Shown here: positions 31,972 to 46,100 of the stretch, in pieces
How positions within the stretch are numbered: position 1 is the first letter of the stretch
How the letters are laid out: each line of letters begins with the position of its first letter
Origin: Dipteris shenzhenensis
Taxonomy: Eukaryota; Polypodiophyta; Polypodiopsida; Gleicheniales
NCBI GenBank assembly: GCA_047967505.1
Contig: CM106540.1
DNA: 64,000 nucleotides
Reading direction: 5' to 3' (one strand)
Made by a program: the position numbers and the translations under genes
The notes under the pieces: generated by a model
Database searches by the model: none
The model's input: only the letters and a program-made list of their open reading frames with translations
Told to the model about the DNA's origin: nothing

Positions 31972-33610
31972 ACCCCGGTCAAACCAAACATGTCTCTCAG
32001 GTGCGGTTCTTGCAGGAGTCGGGATTTATGTCTCGCTAGACTTCTTAGCCCCCCCGCCCCCGCCCAGTCAAGCCAAACATGTCACTTAGGTGCTGTCTAG
32101 ACGGGACACGGTGCCACCAATGGCACAGGGACGAGCATTTTTTGAGCGAAATCTTTCGAGCATCCAAGCGAACGAAGAAAAACCAACTATGCAAAAATAT
32201 GGCAAAAATGGATCCGAAATAAACATAGTTTCACTTAGAAATATGCAAAGTATTATAGCAATGCCTATTTTATACACGAATCTTTACATGAATCTTTGGG
32301 AATGGTGAGAACATAATGGGATGGCTTTTGAAGAAACCCACATGTAGAGTAGACTTCTCTATGAAAATTCCCTTATCATCCTTCTTACAACTTTTACTTA
32401 ATAGGGGTGACATTGAAAAACCTCTCTCAACCTATCTTCATAAAAGGGGTTCTAAAAAAAAAACTCATTGAAGCAAGCCATCAAGGTAGTTTCACCAGCG
32501 AAACCCCTTTGAAGTAGGTCTTCCAAGGTAGTTTCGTCGGCAAAACTACCTTGGACAACACTTTTAAAAGTGACATAACTTTCACATCCAATGTCCAAAT
32601 ATAGTCATTCATCCACTCAAATTGATTGAAAAACCCCATTTGAGCACATCTATGGGGTTATATTTTGGAAAATCTTGCATATATAGTATTAAATATTACA
32701 TGTGTTTTATGAGAGTGATATATAAGCTCAAGTTAATACTTATATATAGTAATTTAAACTTCTTTAGAAACATGTCCATAAATATCTTGTTTTATTAATA
32801 CTATCAAAACACTAAAAAGATATTGCCATATGATATAAATGTGTTTAATAAGTAATTATTTATGTATAACATTATTAAAGGAATGTTCTTAAAGGAATTA
32901 TTTTTCAACACTTTTTTTAGGTAATATCAAGGATACAAAGGGATGTCTATGAATAAGAAGATTTATGTTATGTAAAAATGAATGAGTGACTAGTTTGTAT
33001 ATTTTTATGATAAAGAGATCTAGTTCTAGTGAAAATAAAAGTGTAAAAACCATGTTTCCTAAAAAAATACCATCTTTTAAATCTCTTGAAAAACACGTCG
33101 GATAAACCTGCTCATAGGTTTTTGCTCGTAAAATTGATACATCCCAAGCGGCACAATGTAGGAAAAGCTAAGGAAAAAAGAGGGAAGACTCCTTTCCCAA
33201 TTGAAAAGTCACACCAGCGGCACAGTGTAAGAAAAGCCAAAGTGAGGGAGGACTCCTTTCCCATTTAGAAAATGGCGAGTAGGCTGGAACGTTTGGTTTG
33301 ACTTGGGGGGGTGGGGGCAAATGAACTCTAGTGAGACATAAATCCTATCGCACATTCCCGACTCCAGCAAGCACCACCAAACGTCGATGCCCACGGGACT
33401 AATGGGAACCGCACCTGAGAGACATGTTTGGTTTGATTGGGGTCATGGGTTAAGTGTAAGCAGAAATAAGGGAGGACTGAAGGTGGATGAGCCACTCTTT
33501 AAGTGGGAAAGGAGTCCTCCCTCACTTTCCCTTGCACTGCGCCGTCGTTGGTGCCACGGTGTCCCATCTGAACCACACCTGAGTGACATGTTTGGTTTGA
33601 CTCAGGGGGC
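31972..33610. mobile_element. Inverted-repeat-bounded element just upstream of bL31c
   Basis: The phrase CAAACCAAACATGTCTCTCA (then GGTGCGGTTC) at 31980 and its sister CAAGCCAAACATGTCACTTA at 32069 face inverted copies at 33407-33437 (GCACCTGAGAGACATGTTTG) and 33551-33609 (CACCTGAGTGACATGTTTGG). The arms extend further: GGGACACGGTGCCACCAATG at 32103 matches the inverse at 33541-33566. The body (32140-33280) is A/T-rich and non-coding. Two short direct units at 33150-33207 and 33214-33275 (ACTCCTTTCCCA) have an inverted copy near 33500. This fits a large foldback or non-autonomous DNA element of about 1.6 kb whose left arm begins about 50 bp upstream of the bL31c start codon. Confidence 0.7.
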
Positions 33611-33923
33611 AGATTAAGTCTAGCAAGACATAAAGGCTCGGGGCAATGCCACATGTGAAATTCGGGCAGCTCGGGCAGGTAAATTGGGTGGAGGGTCATT
33701 ACGATTATGAAAAATTGTCAATCTAGCGATATTCTCCTGACCCAACAAGCCTTTGACGGTGATAGCCTTTCACACCATTTGTGGGGTGGCAACAACCAAT
33801 CCTGCTTGACCTTGACAGACACCTCAAGGCCACGTTTTGTGCCTTCCTTTTTTGCCTTACATCTTCGCCCATCCCTGACACTCTATGCAGGTCTAATTAT
33901 AGCGTTCTATCAGTCATGATTTT

Positions 33924-34560
33924 ACTGCTTTCTGTGGACACCTTAAAAACATTAGGCGAGCAGGATGTGTTAACACACCAGCACCTGGTAGCCATGGATG
34001 CCTAAACCCTTTCGAGGCGTACAAGGCTCACCAAGGGCTATAGCCGATGCCGCTTCATCTGAACACAGGTTAAATTTAACCCAATCTAGCCTTGGTGCAA
34101 TGTGAGGCAATCACGCTTTACTTCTGTTTCACTAATTGATTTAATCGGATATGGTTGCACTTATGTAGACTCACATATCACATCACATACATTACAACTT
34201 GATATAATCTTTTGTGAGAGGATCTTCTCCACCATCATGATAGTCCCCCCTTCTGTGGACGACTTGAAAAGATTGGCTGAGTAGGACGTGTGAACATAGT
34301 AGCTGGTGGCCATGGCTTCCTAAACCCTTTCTTGGTGGACAAGTCTCACCAAGGGTTGAAGCTGACATTGCTTCTAAACCCTTTGATGGCTCCCTAAACC
34401 CTTTCCTAGTGGACAAGACTCACCAAGGATTGAGGCTGACATCACTTCGTTTGAACCCACCTAAGTTCAACCCAATCCTAGCCTTGGTACAATGTCAAGC
34501 AATGAGGCTTTGCATATGTTCTATTGCACATGTTCTACATTTAAATATAATCTAGATTCA
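33924..34560. repeat. Tandem repeat of about 321 bp, two copies
   Basis: Copy 1 (from CTTTCTGTGGACACCTTAAA at 33929) and copy 2 (from CTTCTGTGGACGACTTGAAA at 34250) share the order CCATGG..CCTAAACCCTTTC, GCTCACCAAGGG, AACCCAATC.AGCCTTGGT and TCACATATC.CAT. Copy 2 contains an extra internal duplication of the CCTAAACCCTTTC..CACCAAGG.TTGA.GCTGACAT piece. No gene is visible. Confidence 0.8.
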
Positions 34561-37500
34561 CATATCGCATTAATTACAACTTGATATAAGCTTTTGTAAG
34601 AGGAACAGAATTGAACATGGGAAGATGTGCACTTTGTGATGTAATCTTTTGTAAGAGGAACATAATCAAACATGGAAAGACAAGCGCTTGTGATTCAACT
34701 TAACATGGTTCCATCTAGGCAATAAATTTTGCTTCTATTTGATAAAAAGGATTTATGCATTTTGCTTTATCGGTATACATTGTTGATATATTAGGTCCAC
34801 TTGTTTTTTGCTATCTTTATTTATGAATTATGCTCATAATTCTTATTTCTTGCCCATATCTAAGTACTTCTTTGTTTATGAATTAGGCTCTATTTACTGT
34901 TGAATTAATGAAAGCGAAATGTTGACAATTGATGTGAATATAAACTCTCAAATCATCATTAAGTCTTTCTTAGAATGAGTGTGTAACTTGTGTTTTTGAG
35001 AGTACAACAACATAATTTTAGTGTTGCCTGCTGAACTCCTACTGAACCTCATGATCATCTTCAAATAAATCCTCATGTGCATGACCATCTAGTCAATTCT
35101 AGAAATATATATACTTAAGAGAAAGTGAACTTAAATTATCACAAACAAAAAAAGTTGCAAAATTTTAGGAGAAAGTTTTGATATGAATAAATGTATATCC
35201 TTATTATTTATTTAGATATACATACGTAACTACTACCACAAGAACCTGTGGGTAGAGAGACAACATGCTTCCTCACCTTTTATAAAAACCATGGAATATT
35301 ATGCCCTTTTGTAGCTATTTTAGCATTTGGCATTCAAACTTTCAGTGTTTCATCCTTCAAGGTTTTGCTAGTGTCTTGGAAGGATTGGCTAAGAAAAGTT
35401 ACCTTGTCTACTATGATAATAGCCAAAAGTTGATTTGAAGGCCACTCGCAATTTTGGATGAATCACTCGCCAGAACACATAGTCTAAAAAGCAAAAATTG
35501 AAGATTGCAAGGGCCGCACATAGATTCATGATGCCATATAAAAAAGAGAAAGTAGAAACAATATACATCACTTTCTATTTGGCCACATTCAAACATAGAT
35601 TTCACATTATGCATATGGCTCGTCCCATGCAATGTGTTATTTTACACCACTTAAAAATAGCTCTGTAGTTGCTATACATAAGTATGGAGAATGATTCTAC
35701 AAAACATGACACAAAAATGCATAATCTATCAAACCATAACACAAAAATGGCACAATCTATAAATGGAAAATGGTTGTACACAATGTGACACAAAAATGGC
35801 CCAATCTATCAAAAGGATACCTAATAAAATGGAAAAACTAATATATATGTAATGAATTCTATCAAAAAACAATCCTATTTATTATCACTAATATCACGAA
35901 ATTTTTCAAAATCTTAGTAACACAAATTAACAACTAGTAGCATCTTGTAGTAATGAAATCTAATGCGAAATATTCATGCAAGCAACACCTCTCTTATGGC
36001 TTTGCATTTCACCAATTCTTCTTATGTTGGTTGTGCAAATGAATCAATCAACATCTAATAAAAATAAAAGAACAAAATCCAAAATAAATCAATCTTTGAA
36101 AATCGGACAAAACACAAAGCAATGTAACTAAATGGAAAAGTTATTTTTGAACATGGTAGCCATCAATATGAGCTTGAACTCTCCAAACAAGAGATATGAA
36201 CAGGACACTTATATCTCCCAATCTATAGTAAGAGATAAAATAGTACAGCTATACCTCTCAATATGCAATGAAAGTGTGCTCATATGCGGGATCATAACTA
36301 TGCCACAAACAATCATTTGTGCTAAACAAACGCAAGAGAGAATTAGACTTTGAATACCACTTCAATAAGCAACACTGCAATCTTCTTGGCACAACTAAGA
36401 TTTGTGAACGAAAAGCCCATAATAGCCAATCAGGACCCAAAACTACCTATGATTTGCATGGAATATGGAATCCATATTGTTATTGCATATTTTTTGAAGT
36501 CAATCTTCCGTATGAGTCTATATCGATATAAATGACACTCATAGATTCAAAAGCATGGGTGAAACAGTAGTAACGTGAACCTCGGATTTACATAATAAAA
36601 ATTTTAGAGGATATTAGACATAATAAATTTAAAAAAAAGAATGTATTGAGCATTAAGTCGAGTTTGTAGGGGAATCAAGATGCACATTGAAGAGGTGAAT
36701 TGACAAGTTTTAAGCCATTTCACATTGTTGTAGACTTGCCATATTCTAAAATTGTGGACACAACTATTCACGATTGACTTAAAAAAAGATACAAATGGTA
36801 ACTTCTACAAGTACATAATGTCATACCTATAGCAACAAGTTGAGCTTGTCAAAATCTCAATGTAAAACAGAACTTTTTTTATCAATGTAAAAAAGAACTT
36901 TGTGAGCAATCATAAGTTGTAAGCATGTCATTTGAAGTGTTTGTCATTTGGAAGCATGTCTTTTTGAGACGCTTTGCATTAGTAAGTGATTATGATAATG
37001 TCGCTAAATGAGGGATGGGGACAGTTGCTGAATGACTCATCTAGTGATAATTTCAATAGTAATTTACAATAGATTTTGCATCTCTAATAGTAGTCACTAG
37101 CTCTAGCAAAAAAGAGCCACTTAGTAATGAATGTAGCAACTCAAGACACTTGAATTATATGGTTCACAATTCTTTTCTTTTTTCAAATTCCTATGAGCAA
37201 CCCCACTTGAATCCTCCACACACTCTTATATTCAATCTTGCCCTCTCTTACTAGTAGCTAGATTTTAATTAGAAAAAATAAGATCTTTGGAAAGTTCTAA
37301 TCTCTTTCTCATGACATTAGGCTTGTGGCTCCCTCTTTGCCACCTAACAAGGGAATAATTGTTGACAATAATTAAATGGGAACTAGTTCCTATAGGCCTT
37401 CATAGATCATCCAACCTAGTGCAATGATTAAGGAACTTACAAAGGCTTCCCAAATCCAAAGGCAAATACAAACCCATATGATCCTCAAGGGAAACAGGAA

Positions 37501-39095
37501 GTAATTGGAGGCATTCAAATCTTATTAGTAAATGCTCCTACTTAATTCTGGGAATAGATGCTCCAACCATTCAATAGTTCTCCTAGACCCTTGTACTCTC
37601 TCTAGTGGAAATACTAGTAATCCTAGGAGTGCAAGCCAAGAATGAACCTAAGAATGCTGGCCTTATCATCTTCGGAGCTTGTGGGCGTATCATGGGGAGA
37701 TCTAGGAGTGGAGATTCGTTTCACTAGTAGTGGATTGTCTACAACAATGAAGAAGTGAGGAGAAGATCTAGACTAAGGATGAGAATATGAGATCACATAT
37801 TTGAAATGGCAATGTTATAAGTTCAATTAGAAAGAAAATTGACATGCTTGAGGACAAGAGTAGTATGATTTTGTAGACTTTTGCAAACGAGCAATGGAAT
37901 TTTGACTATGTCAGATACTCCTAAATAGAACTAGTGTTGGAAAAATAAGAATAAGCATACTATGTGATACTGACCACTTCATATTGCAAACAATGCATTT
38001 TTTGAGTAGAAGCAACAAATATTATTTTTATTTGATAATTTGCTCAATAATATGCAAAGTGGAATTGGGTTTCCTTTTCTAACAAACAATCTATTTCTTT
38101 CATTACAAAGACCTCTTAAGTTCGAGGGTATGATAGGAAAATCCTTTGGCATCTACATCAATATTCCCTTAAAGTTTGCTTCTTTTCAAGGCTTCTTGTA
38201 GGATACTATGATTTGAAAATTGTTAAATAGTAAGTTCACCTACAAATAGGGCATGGCAATTGACCCTATTTTCTTTCCTAATCTCCTTGACTATCTTTGC
38301 GATGGACTTAAGAAGCATAAAAACTTTTTGGTATGTTGATGCCATAAAATTTCAAGAGGTGGATTAAAAGTATCCTACCTAATTCCCTTTCCTTTTAGCA
38401 TGTATTTTGTCTATCGGCTTCTTACATTGTCAAGGCCATCGATTGCCATTTTACTAAGAGTAAATCTCAGCCATCCTAACAAGAGATTCACCATTATGTA
38501 GATCCAAAATAACTAACCAAACCACCCCTTGAGAAATAACATGGCTACACCATTTGAATTACATGATCAAAACGTGTCTATTGCCTCCCAGATAAACTTC
38601 GAAATTCAAACCCATTAGGAATATGGCAAGGAAAACGACACTTGAGCTTTGATTGATAATCGATACAATTTCCTAGTTTTAAATCAAGAATGCACATCTT
38701 AGGGGCACTTCTTGTAACCTTTTTTTGTATGGTTGTCTCTATGGAAGCTACTTGAAATCTCTTGAAGCTAAGTTATGTAGAAGTAAATCTAGCTACTCCA
38801 TGACCTCTTTCTCAGTTGATTTTCCCTGCTTTTCTTGAGAAACTCCATTAAAGAGAATCCATCTTTGCAAAGTACTCGTAGATTTGTTCCACTACAATCA
38901 TCTTCAAAATGGATGACCTTTTAGACTGCCATGGCTCAATGGAAAGCCACCCTAATCTTCATCACCCTTTGAGATTTTGCAGATCAATACTCTTATGAAT
39001 AGCTTCTTTTAATTCAAAAAACATATTCATGGATGTAATCTTTTTAAAAACAAATAAATTCTAAATATAATATTGATGGATATAAGCTCATCTCC
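34561..39095. other. 4.5 kb of A/T-rich DNA without a recognisable gene
   Basis: Short repeated phrases occur (for example CACAAAAATGG.ACAATCTAT near 35710-35800), but no open frame has coding composition over more than about 70 codons and no RNA gene is seen. It is probably eroded transposable-element sequence. Confidence 0.45.
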
Positions 39096-39099
39096 CATG

Positions 39100-39254
39100 T
39101 GTTGAGAATGGTGTAAATTGCACATTGAAGATAGGGTTCATGGAACAAACCCTAATTCTAACCCTAACCCTAAAGGGTGAACAGTATATAGTTAGTCATC
39201 TCTTGTGCACTCCTCTCTCTCACACTCTCCATCCACTCCAATATGGTATCAGAG
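39100..39254 (+). mobile_element. Short LTR with adjacent tRNA-Met primer-binding site
   Basis: A 141-bp TG...CA segment (39100-39240) starts TGTTGAGAATGGTG and ends CTCCATCCACTCCA. After the spacer ATA comes TGGTATCAGAG (39244-39254), the sequence complementary to the 3' end of initiator tRNA-Met that plant LTR elements use as primer site. Such a short LTR is in the range of TRIM-type elements. It contains CCCTAATTCTAACCCTAACC, a telomere-like phrase, near 39160. No matching 3' LTR was found, so only the 5' end may remain, or the 3' copy is too diverged. Confidence 0.6.
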
Positions 39255-39830
39255 ATAGAGGTGGTAGATCTAGACAATTGCCATCTTAGCATTAAAATGT
39301 CATTATGCCAAATGGCACATAATGCCACATCATCATCATGTTATCTAAGTACACATTTCTTTCCAAGCACACTGTGCATACTTGCACATGAGCTGCATTA
39401 CCATATCACCTGTGCTTGCTAGGCGTATTGCTACACAAGCACACTTGTATTGCAGTATATGCATGCACCACCATGTGCATGCTAATCACACCCATCCACT
39501 AGCACACCCTTGCATCTACACGTATTTGCAATGTCATCATTTTCTTGCACTATGCATTGCAATTAAACTTTTTAAATTTGATTTGATGATAGCCTAGTGG
39601 ATTTAGGCAAGAACAAAATGTAGGTCAATCAACTCCAAAAAAGATTAATTTATTAATTAGGACATCTTGTCTCTATGACTTCCACGACAAGGATACATAG
39701 TTGTCCCAATCAAGTTTGCTTCTAAAGCATGAAGTCACATATTTTTAGATGTCCATATCTTGGTTGAATTGCATCCAAATTGTAAAGCGATCATAGCATC
39801 AATCAAGAAGCTATTTTTAAACTATGTTTT
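39255..39830. other. Sequence downstream of the short LTR, non-coding
   Basis: Follows the primer-binding site and so may be the internal region of that element, but no gag or pol motif is readable. Confidence 0.4.
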
Positions 39831-40270
39831 TTGTCAAATTGTAGTGCTACCTTGACTAACTTATTTAGCATGTTAAACACCATCATTGTGAAGTAGATTT
39901 AGCCATTGGTGGGAAACTTTTCTGAGCTAACACTCTTGTAGCAATCTTGGTCACTATTTTTGGCAATTTTAGATGCACATCGATGAAAGATTGAGAATGA
40001 TATGGAAGTTGTTTTAAGAAGTATGGATGCACAGATAGGGATTTTTAAAATATGTTTTTGGTCAAATTTTGGTGCTACCTTGACTAACTTGTTTAGCATG
40101 TTAAACACCATCATTGCGAAGTAGATTTAGCCATTGGTGGGAAACTTTTCCGAACTATCACTCTTGTAGCAATCTTGGTCACTATTTTTGGCAGTTTTAG
40201 ATGCAATTGGTGAAAGATTGAGAATGATATGGAAGTTGTTTTAAGAAGTATGGATGCATAGATAGGGAAG
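39831..40270. repeat. Tandem duplication of about 225 bp
   Basis: 39831-40056 and 40057-40270 are near-identical copies (GTGCTACCTTGACTAACTT, GTTAAACACCATCATTG, AGCCATTGGTGGGAAACTTT, GAGAATGATATGGAAGTTGT). They differ by few substitutions and one small deletion, so the duplication is younger than the flanking DNA. Confidence 0.9.
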
Positions 40271-42940
40271 TTAAAAATCATATCTCTATCATAGTTAAAG
40301 GATCCAGTATTGGAGAATATTTATGAATTCATCAATAATTTTGACTCAAAGAATGATTCCCACCATCAAAACCAAGATGGATATCTTAGCAAATTATGAA
40401 TAAGAGGTCTAGACACCTCAATTTCAAGATCCTAGTATCATTGAGAAGATAAAATATGGTACAATATCTTTTTGAATGTTTGTGAATAATGATACATGGG
40501 AAAGCAATATAGGTGCCCATTTCCAAAATCATAGCCTTGAAACACAGGTGTTGTCCAAATCATTTACTTTGACATAGGGGTTATGCTTCTATGAAGTCAA
40601 TAGTTAAAGTATTACCTTCACTCATAATTATTCCTATTGAAATGAAACTCAGATGCTCTCATTGTGTTCAATGATTTCAAAGCACTAGTGCGAAAACAAA
40701 CTAGCAATATCTATTTGATATGGTCTGCCATGACATACAAGAATTACTATGCACTTAGACGTTCATGGAGAACCAAGCACTAGAAACATTTCCATTTTTG
40801 TGGTCTAGAGTAAAGACGATTGTTATCAACATGAAAGCATAATGAGATGTGGTCATAACAAAGTTATTGCCAACTCCAATCCTTTATATTATATTTGGCA
40901 TCTCTTTCACCCATATCTAGACTACTGTAATACAATATTGGTGGGCCATTCTCCATATAAACGTTGCATGACTGTTGCCAAAAGTGCATTTCCATATAAA
41001 TGTTGCATGAATGTTGCCAAATTTGCATTTCTTGGAGACATTTGAAGGATGGTGTGAGAGAGACTATCTAAATTATGTACTTCTATCTTACTTGGAAGAA
41101 ATAAAAAGTATCTTAATTTTCAAGAGTATATCAAAGAAAATTGTATTTTTCAACAACCAATTACATCAAATCATAACTTCAACAATCATCTTAATCTAGT
41201 GATACAAGGTTCAATGGAACTCTATTCTGCCTACAACTCCATCAAAGAAACCAAGGTTTAATACTGAACCACATCATACAAAAAATGGAAGGCAGTAAGT
41301 TTCAATCTATATATAAGGAGTTTGATTCTAGTCAAGTATAAATATTGAAATCCCTTGCAAAAAAACCATGGTTGCATCGCACCAAAGATGAAGAAATTGT
41401 TATTGCAATCCACTTTGGTCTAAACAAAGATATTTTAGTGAAATGTTCATCTCCATGTAATGTTCGTATTGATTGGTGGTATATTATGGTTGTCATGTTG
41501 AATCTTTGATGCAACAATTTTCTTGATTCATATTGGCATAATATGAAATTTTGAGATAACGAAAGTCAAGATGAAGCGCTTCAAATTGTTGAATATCTAT
41601 ATTTTGCCCTTATGTAGGTGATTGAAACTTTTTATTCCCTTATTTATTCATTAATAATGATGTATGGATATATGACACATGATAAAGTTTGGTACATGCA
41701 TTATCATCTTTGGCAAAGATCAATCTTATGCTTTCATCTTTTATTAATTATATAACTCCATGACAAATTAAATACACCCTTTTTGCGATATTGCATATGT
41801 TTCAATAATAAAAATAGCACATTTAAATAGTAGTCTTATACTTCATATAGTGAATTTTAAGTCTTACTCAGTGCACTTACTTTATGTTATATCTAATTTG
41901 AAAAAAGGCCAACATCTCTTATTGTACACTAACATTATAGGGAAATTAAGTAAGGTACCCATTCTACATAAAAGCCTTACACTTAATAGAGACATCAAAG
42001 ATACATTCAAACATGTGATTTTCAAAAAAAATATGAATAAGACAATTAAATTTGAATATAATAAAAAAAGGAGTAAGGCATTTCATGTTTACTATAGCTT
42101 TTGTTTTAAAATAACTAATCAGTGGATCATGCATTTTTTTTATTAGGCATAAGGAGACAACTAGAAAACAAATGATGCAAGGCTACCTACTTTTAAAAAT
42201 TTTAAGCTTATTGATACTTGAACAAGTCTCAAAACAATTAAACATGTAATATTACCCAATCTATTTGTGGTTCATGCTAAAATATAATTGTGTCAGGGAG
42301 CCGTCATTTCATGGTTCAAATGGTATCATGAATATGCCATAACTTGTCATTATTTGGTCGTCATATCCATTTGCAACAAGATGTTAAGATATAGGGATCA
42401 TTCATCGACCCCTTGAGCTAGAAGATGGAGAATTTGGATTCAAGCTAGATCCAAAGTTTGGTTGTGAGTTCTCTGTAGTGATGGCACTAGAGATTACGCC
42501 TTCTACTAAATTAAAGGACACTACGACTATGATCAGCTTGCTTGAAAGGCTCCCACTTAATAGTGCTTTTCATGAGTGCTAAAACTATGCAACAAGTGTC
42601 AGAGTTTCCATGAGACTACAGTTTCTACATTGTGTTTGAGCTTCCACCTTGTATGTTTGGGATGGATCAAAAATAAATTGGTGCACATATAAAGTTCTAG
42701 GAACTTATTAATGGTCATATGTTAAAGAATGGGCTCCCTTATATTACCAAATTTTAGAGGCTTCATGGAAGATGGGGCAGGTGCAAATTGTCTTGCATCT
42801 CAAACAATTTATAATGGTGGACCAGATAATGTGATGGAGTGTAACGAGAGAACATATGGTCCTCATGGGGAAAATGAGCATGATAGAGCACACAAGAAAA
42901 TGCATTAGGCCTCCATTTCAAGAAGAGCATAATCACCTAT
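40271..42940. other. Anonymous A/T-rich DNA
   Basis: No gene supported. CCATATAAACGTTGCATGA and CCATATAAATGTTGCATGA at 40954 and 40992 form a short tandem pair. The 98-codon frame at 41850 is lysine/phenylalanine-rich noise. Confidence 0.45.
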
Positions 42941-42944
42941 GTAG

Positions 42945-43185
42945 AAATTAGAGGAGAGTGACATCAAATGCCAATGCAAAGATTTGTAAGGAGACTCTAA
43001 AGAAGTGGTGGACACCTGTGTATGTGAAAGGCAATGAGTTGCCTACCTTCAGACATGGTTTGCATGGTGGGATGTATGGGCTTCCCAATGGGGCAGAATT
43101 TTCATGGAGCAAAAATAAATTTTCCTTTCGTGAATTTATCAAAGACTTAGCATTCAAGTATGAGGTTTTCTCATTGGTATGCTAA
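42945..43185 (+). pseudogene. Short coding-like fragment, unidentified
   Basis: Open to TAA at 43183-43185, including KICKETLKKWWTPVYVKGNE, GLHGGMYGLPNGAEFSWSK and KFSFREFIKDLAFKYEVF. The composition (Trp, Gly, aromatic residues) looks like real protein, and upstream sequence from 42410 has similar traces with many stops (FGFKLDPKFGCEFSVVMALE). Probably a transposon or gene relic; family not recognised. Confidence 0.3.
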
Positions 43186-46100
43186 ATGCATAAGCTTATA
43201 TTAGGCCATCTGCTTTAGACTTGGAAATTTTTATGCTACAAAGTGCTCACTACAATGGCTACATGGTAGGAAAACGTTTGGAAACATGACATACTTTAGA
43301 GAAACTAAGGGAGAAGAATATGATTAAAGATTCTAGCAATGTGTCAAAACAAAAAGACTAGTTGATGTTGCTGACAATGTTATAGAAGAAGTGGGTTTTA
43401 GACACGAGAAATGCAAAGGCCATTAATGGAACAAACCCAAAATAGAAGGAGAAGAGGCTCAAGGATCTTGCTATAGTGATTGAGCATAACAATCATAGGC
43501 TAGAGTACATTTATGTTACCGATAGGTGACCATTTGGTGGGAGGAGACATACCTCTTCAATTGTACAAGAAGAGGATATTATATTCAACAAGAGTATTGT
43601 CCATGACACTAATTGAGATTTTAGAAGAACAGAGCCACATAGTGTGGTGACATGCTTTGAATTCATTACTGCCACACAAAGACTCAAGGTGGAGCACTTG
43701 AGTTGAAATGCAAGTGAGAATGTCCCTTAACCTTGCTTCAAGGGGAGAAAACACTAGCCTAATGGTGTTAAAGAACAATTTGTTTCATTTTGCAATACCC
43801 TTGTAGCCCGTACATGGATTGATAATCAGTCTATCATTGGTGTGCCTGGTCATTTACCAAGGTTGCGAAAGGTTTCTATCGAGACTTCCTTTAAAATAAA
43901 TGAAAGGAGAAATTGCAACAAGCAAGTTTTTTCTTTGAGGAGGACAAAGGTTTGCATTTGCAAGGACTAGACGTGTAGAGGAGTGCAGCAGCATTGAGCC
44001 ATGTTTGGTGGACAAAGGGATAATAGGATAGTGAAGTGGAGATCCAAGCTAAGCAAAGATTTCCAAGAGAGAACTCACAAGGCTTAGTGTTTGAATGATG
44101 AAGTGGTTCAATATATTATAATAAGTCAAAATGAAATGCATCTTTTCCATGTGCATATAGAAAATTCTATTGCAAAGGGTCTAATATACACCTCATATGC
44201 ACAGTGACAATATCAAAGTTTCCATGCTGCTCCTACAAGGACTTCATGCAACAAGATTCAAAGAAAGGGATTGTATATTTTATGTAAATGCATTCTTCAT
44301 TCTTGTTTTTGCATTGAGTGATAAAGTGCATGAGTTAATGCACCTAAAGCAACTCAAAGGCTGCTGAATTGTTCCAAGAACTAGCTTCTCATAGAAACCA
44401 ACCAAGTATTGGCCACCCACTTGGTTGCATTTTGAAACTGCATAGGTTCATTTTGGACTAGTATTATACATTAGAGATAGGTATGATGATGCATTATCTT
44501 CTTTTTTTAGAAGCCTTCTAGAGAAATGATGTCTACAATGTAATTTTGGGTGTCTTTGAAGAAGCATGGAAGTGTCCATAACTACATATTCCAAATTTGC
44601 ACATTTGATATTGAGTATATGGTCTAAGGAACCTTGCTTCTACATGTGTATGGATTTCCCAGTATCTAATAAAGTCATGTGGACATGTCATTTGACATAA
44701 ATGGATGAGAGATACCTATATTTGGAACATAAATGACTTGAGGATAATGAATTGATTTGTGCATATTCCCAATGACTTAGATGCTCAAGTGGTTTTGGGC
44801 TTTTAAACTTCAAGAGACTATTGTTGTTTCAATGTAGGAATTGCTCAAATTTTAATCCTTGAAGGTTTTGAATTAAAAATATCTCTAGTAAGACATCAAT
44901 GATAAATAAAGCAGTGAGGGCTATATTTATAGATATTAAAGTTGAGTAGTGATATAGCTACAATGTAAATTATGAGAACATATAGGTGCAATCATAGCTA
45001 GCTAGCCGCAAATTATACTTTTGATATCAGGTATATGTTCTAAAGACCGTTGCTTTTGTATTTGTAAGGGATTTTTCCTATTCGAAAAATTCATGTATAC
45101 AAGTCCTTTTCCAAAAATGAATGAGATCCATCTATTTGGAACAAAAATAACTTGGAGAGAATGAATTGATGTGTAAGGCTTAGATGCTCATAGGTTTTGG
45201 ATTTTTAGTCTTCAAGACACTTTTAAAAATTGCATGGGTAGGATATTAACCATAAATATAGCAGCAAAGGTTATATTTGAAACATATGTATGTAGAAAAT
45301 ATGGCTTGATTTTGTTAAATTTTATTTTATTATTCACATGACTCACTACTAGCCTAAAGATCAAAATACTCTAAGTATTGGATAATTGGAGTATAATCAA
45401 CAATTGATTTGTATTCCCATTGATCTAGGTGCATCTTTGGGTTTTAATTTTTTATCTACAAGAGTTTGTATGTAAGAACAATGATTATTCATCAATCCAT
45501 AAAATTAACTAGAGCATGTTATTTCAGCAACATAAATCATTGCACTTGAATGTGAAACTCATATACATATCATCTTCCCATAAATAAATGAGAGATGACA
45601 TACCACTATTGGATAATTGACCTAGTGCATCTTTGGGTTTGAATTTTGAATCTCTAAGATAATATCATTGTTTGTATGTAAGAACAATGATTACTCTATA
45701 AATAATGGGTAGGACATCGGTCGTAAAAGTAAGCAATGCATGCTACTTTAGCAACATAAATCATTGCACTAGAATGTGAAAATCAACAAAAGTCCTCGCA
45801 CGAACTGCCACCGCGCTTGAACATAGTCACTCAAATTCTCGTAATAGTCATTGGCTTTAAGAGAGGAGATGGGGTGTGAATGAGGTCCCACATGCCCTAA
45901 AAATGATAAATCTCTTATATCTACCCTTTATATCTAAAATAGGAAGTGTTTAGAATCTATTAAGAGGAAAACTATTGACCCTGTGGCCCATGGATTATAA
46001 TATTTAGACATATTACCAAATTTTTATAAAGCAACAAAGGATTCTTAAAAAGGACCAATAACCTCCAAACAAGAGCAATTTTCGTAGAATAAAAATCTTT

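Noticed and set aside
39155-39180. An interstitial telomere block
   Set aside because: Only about three CCCTAA-like units, lying inside a short LTR.
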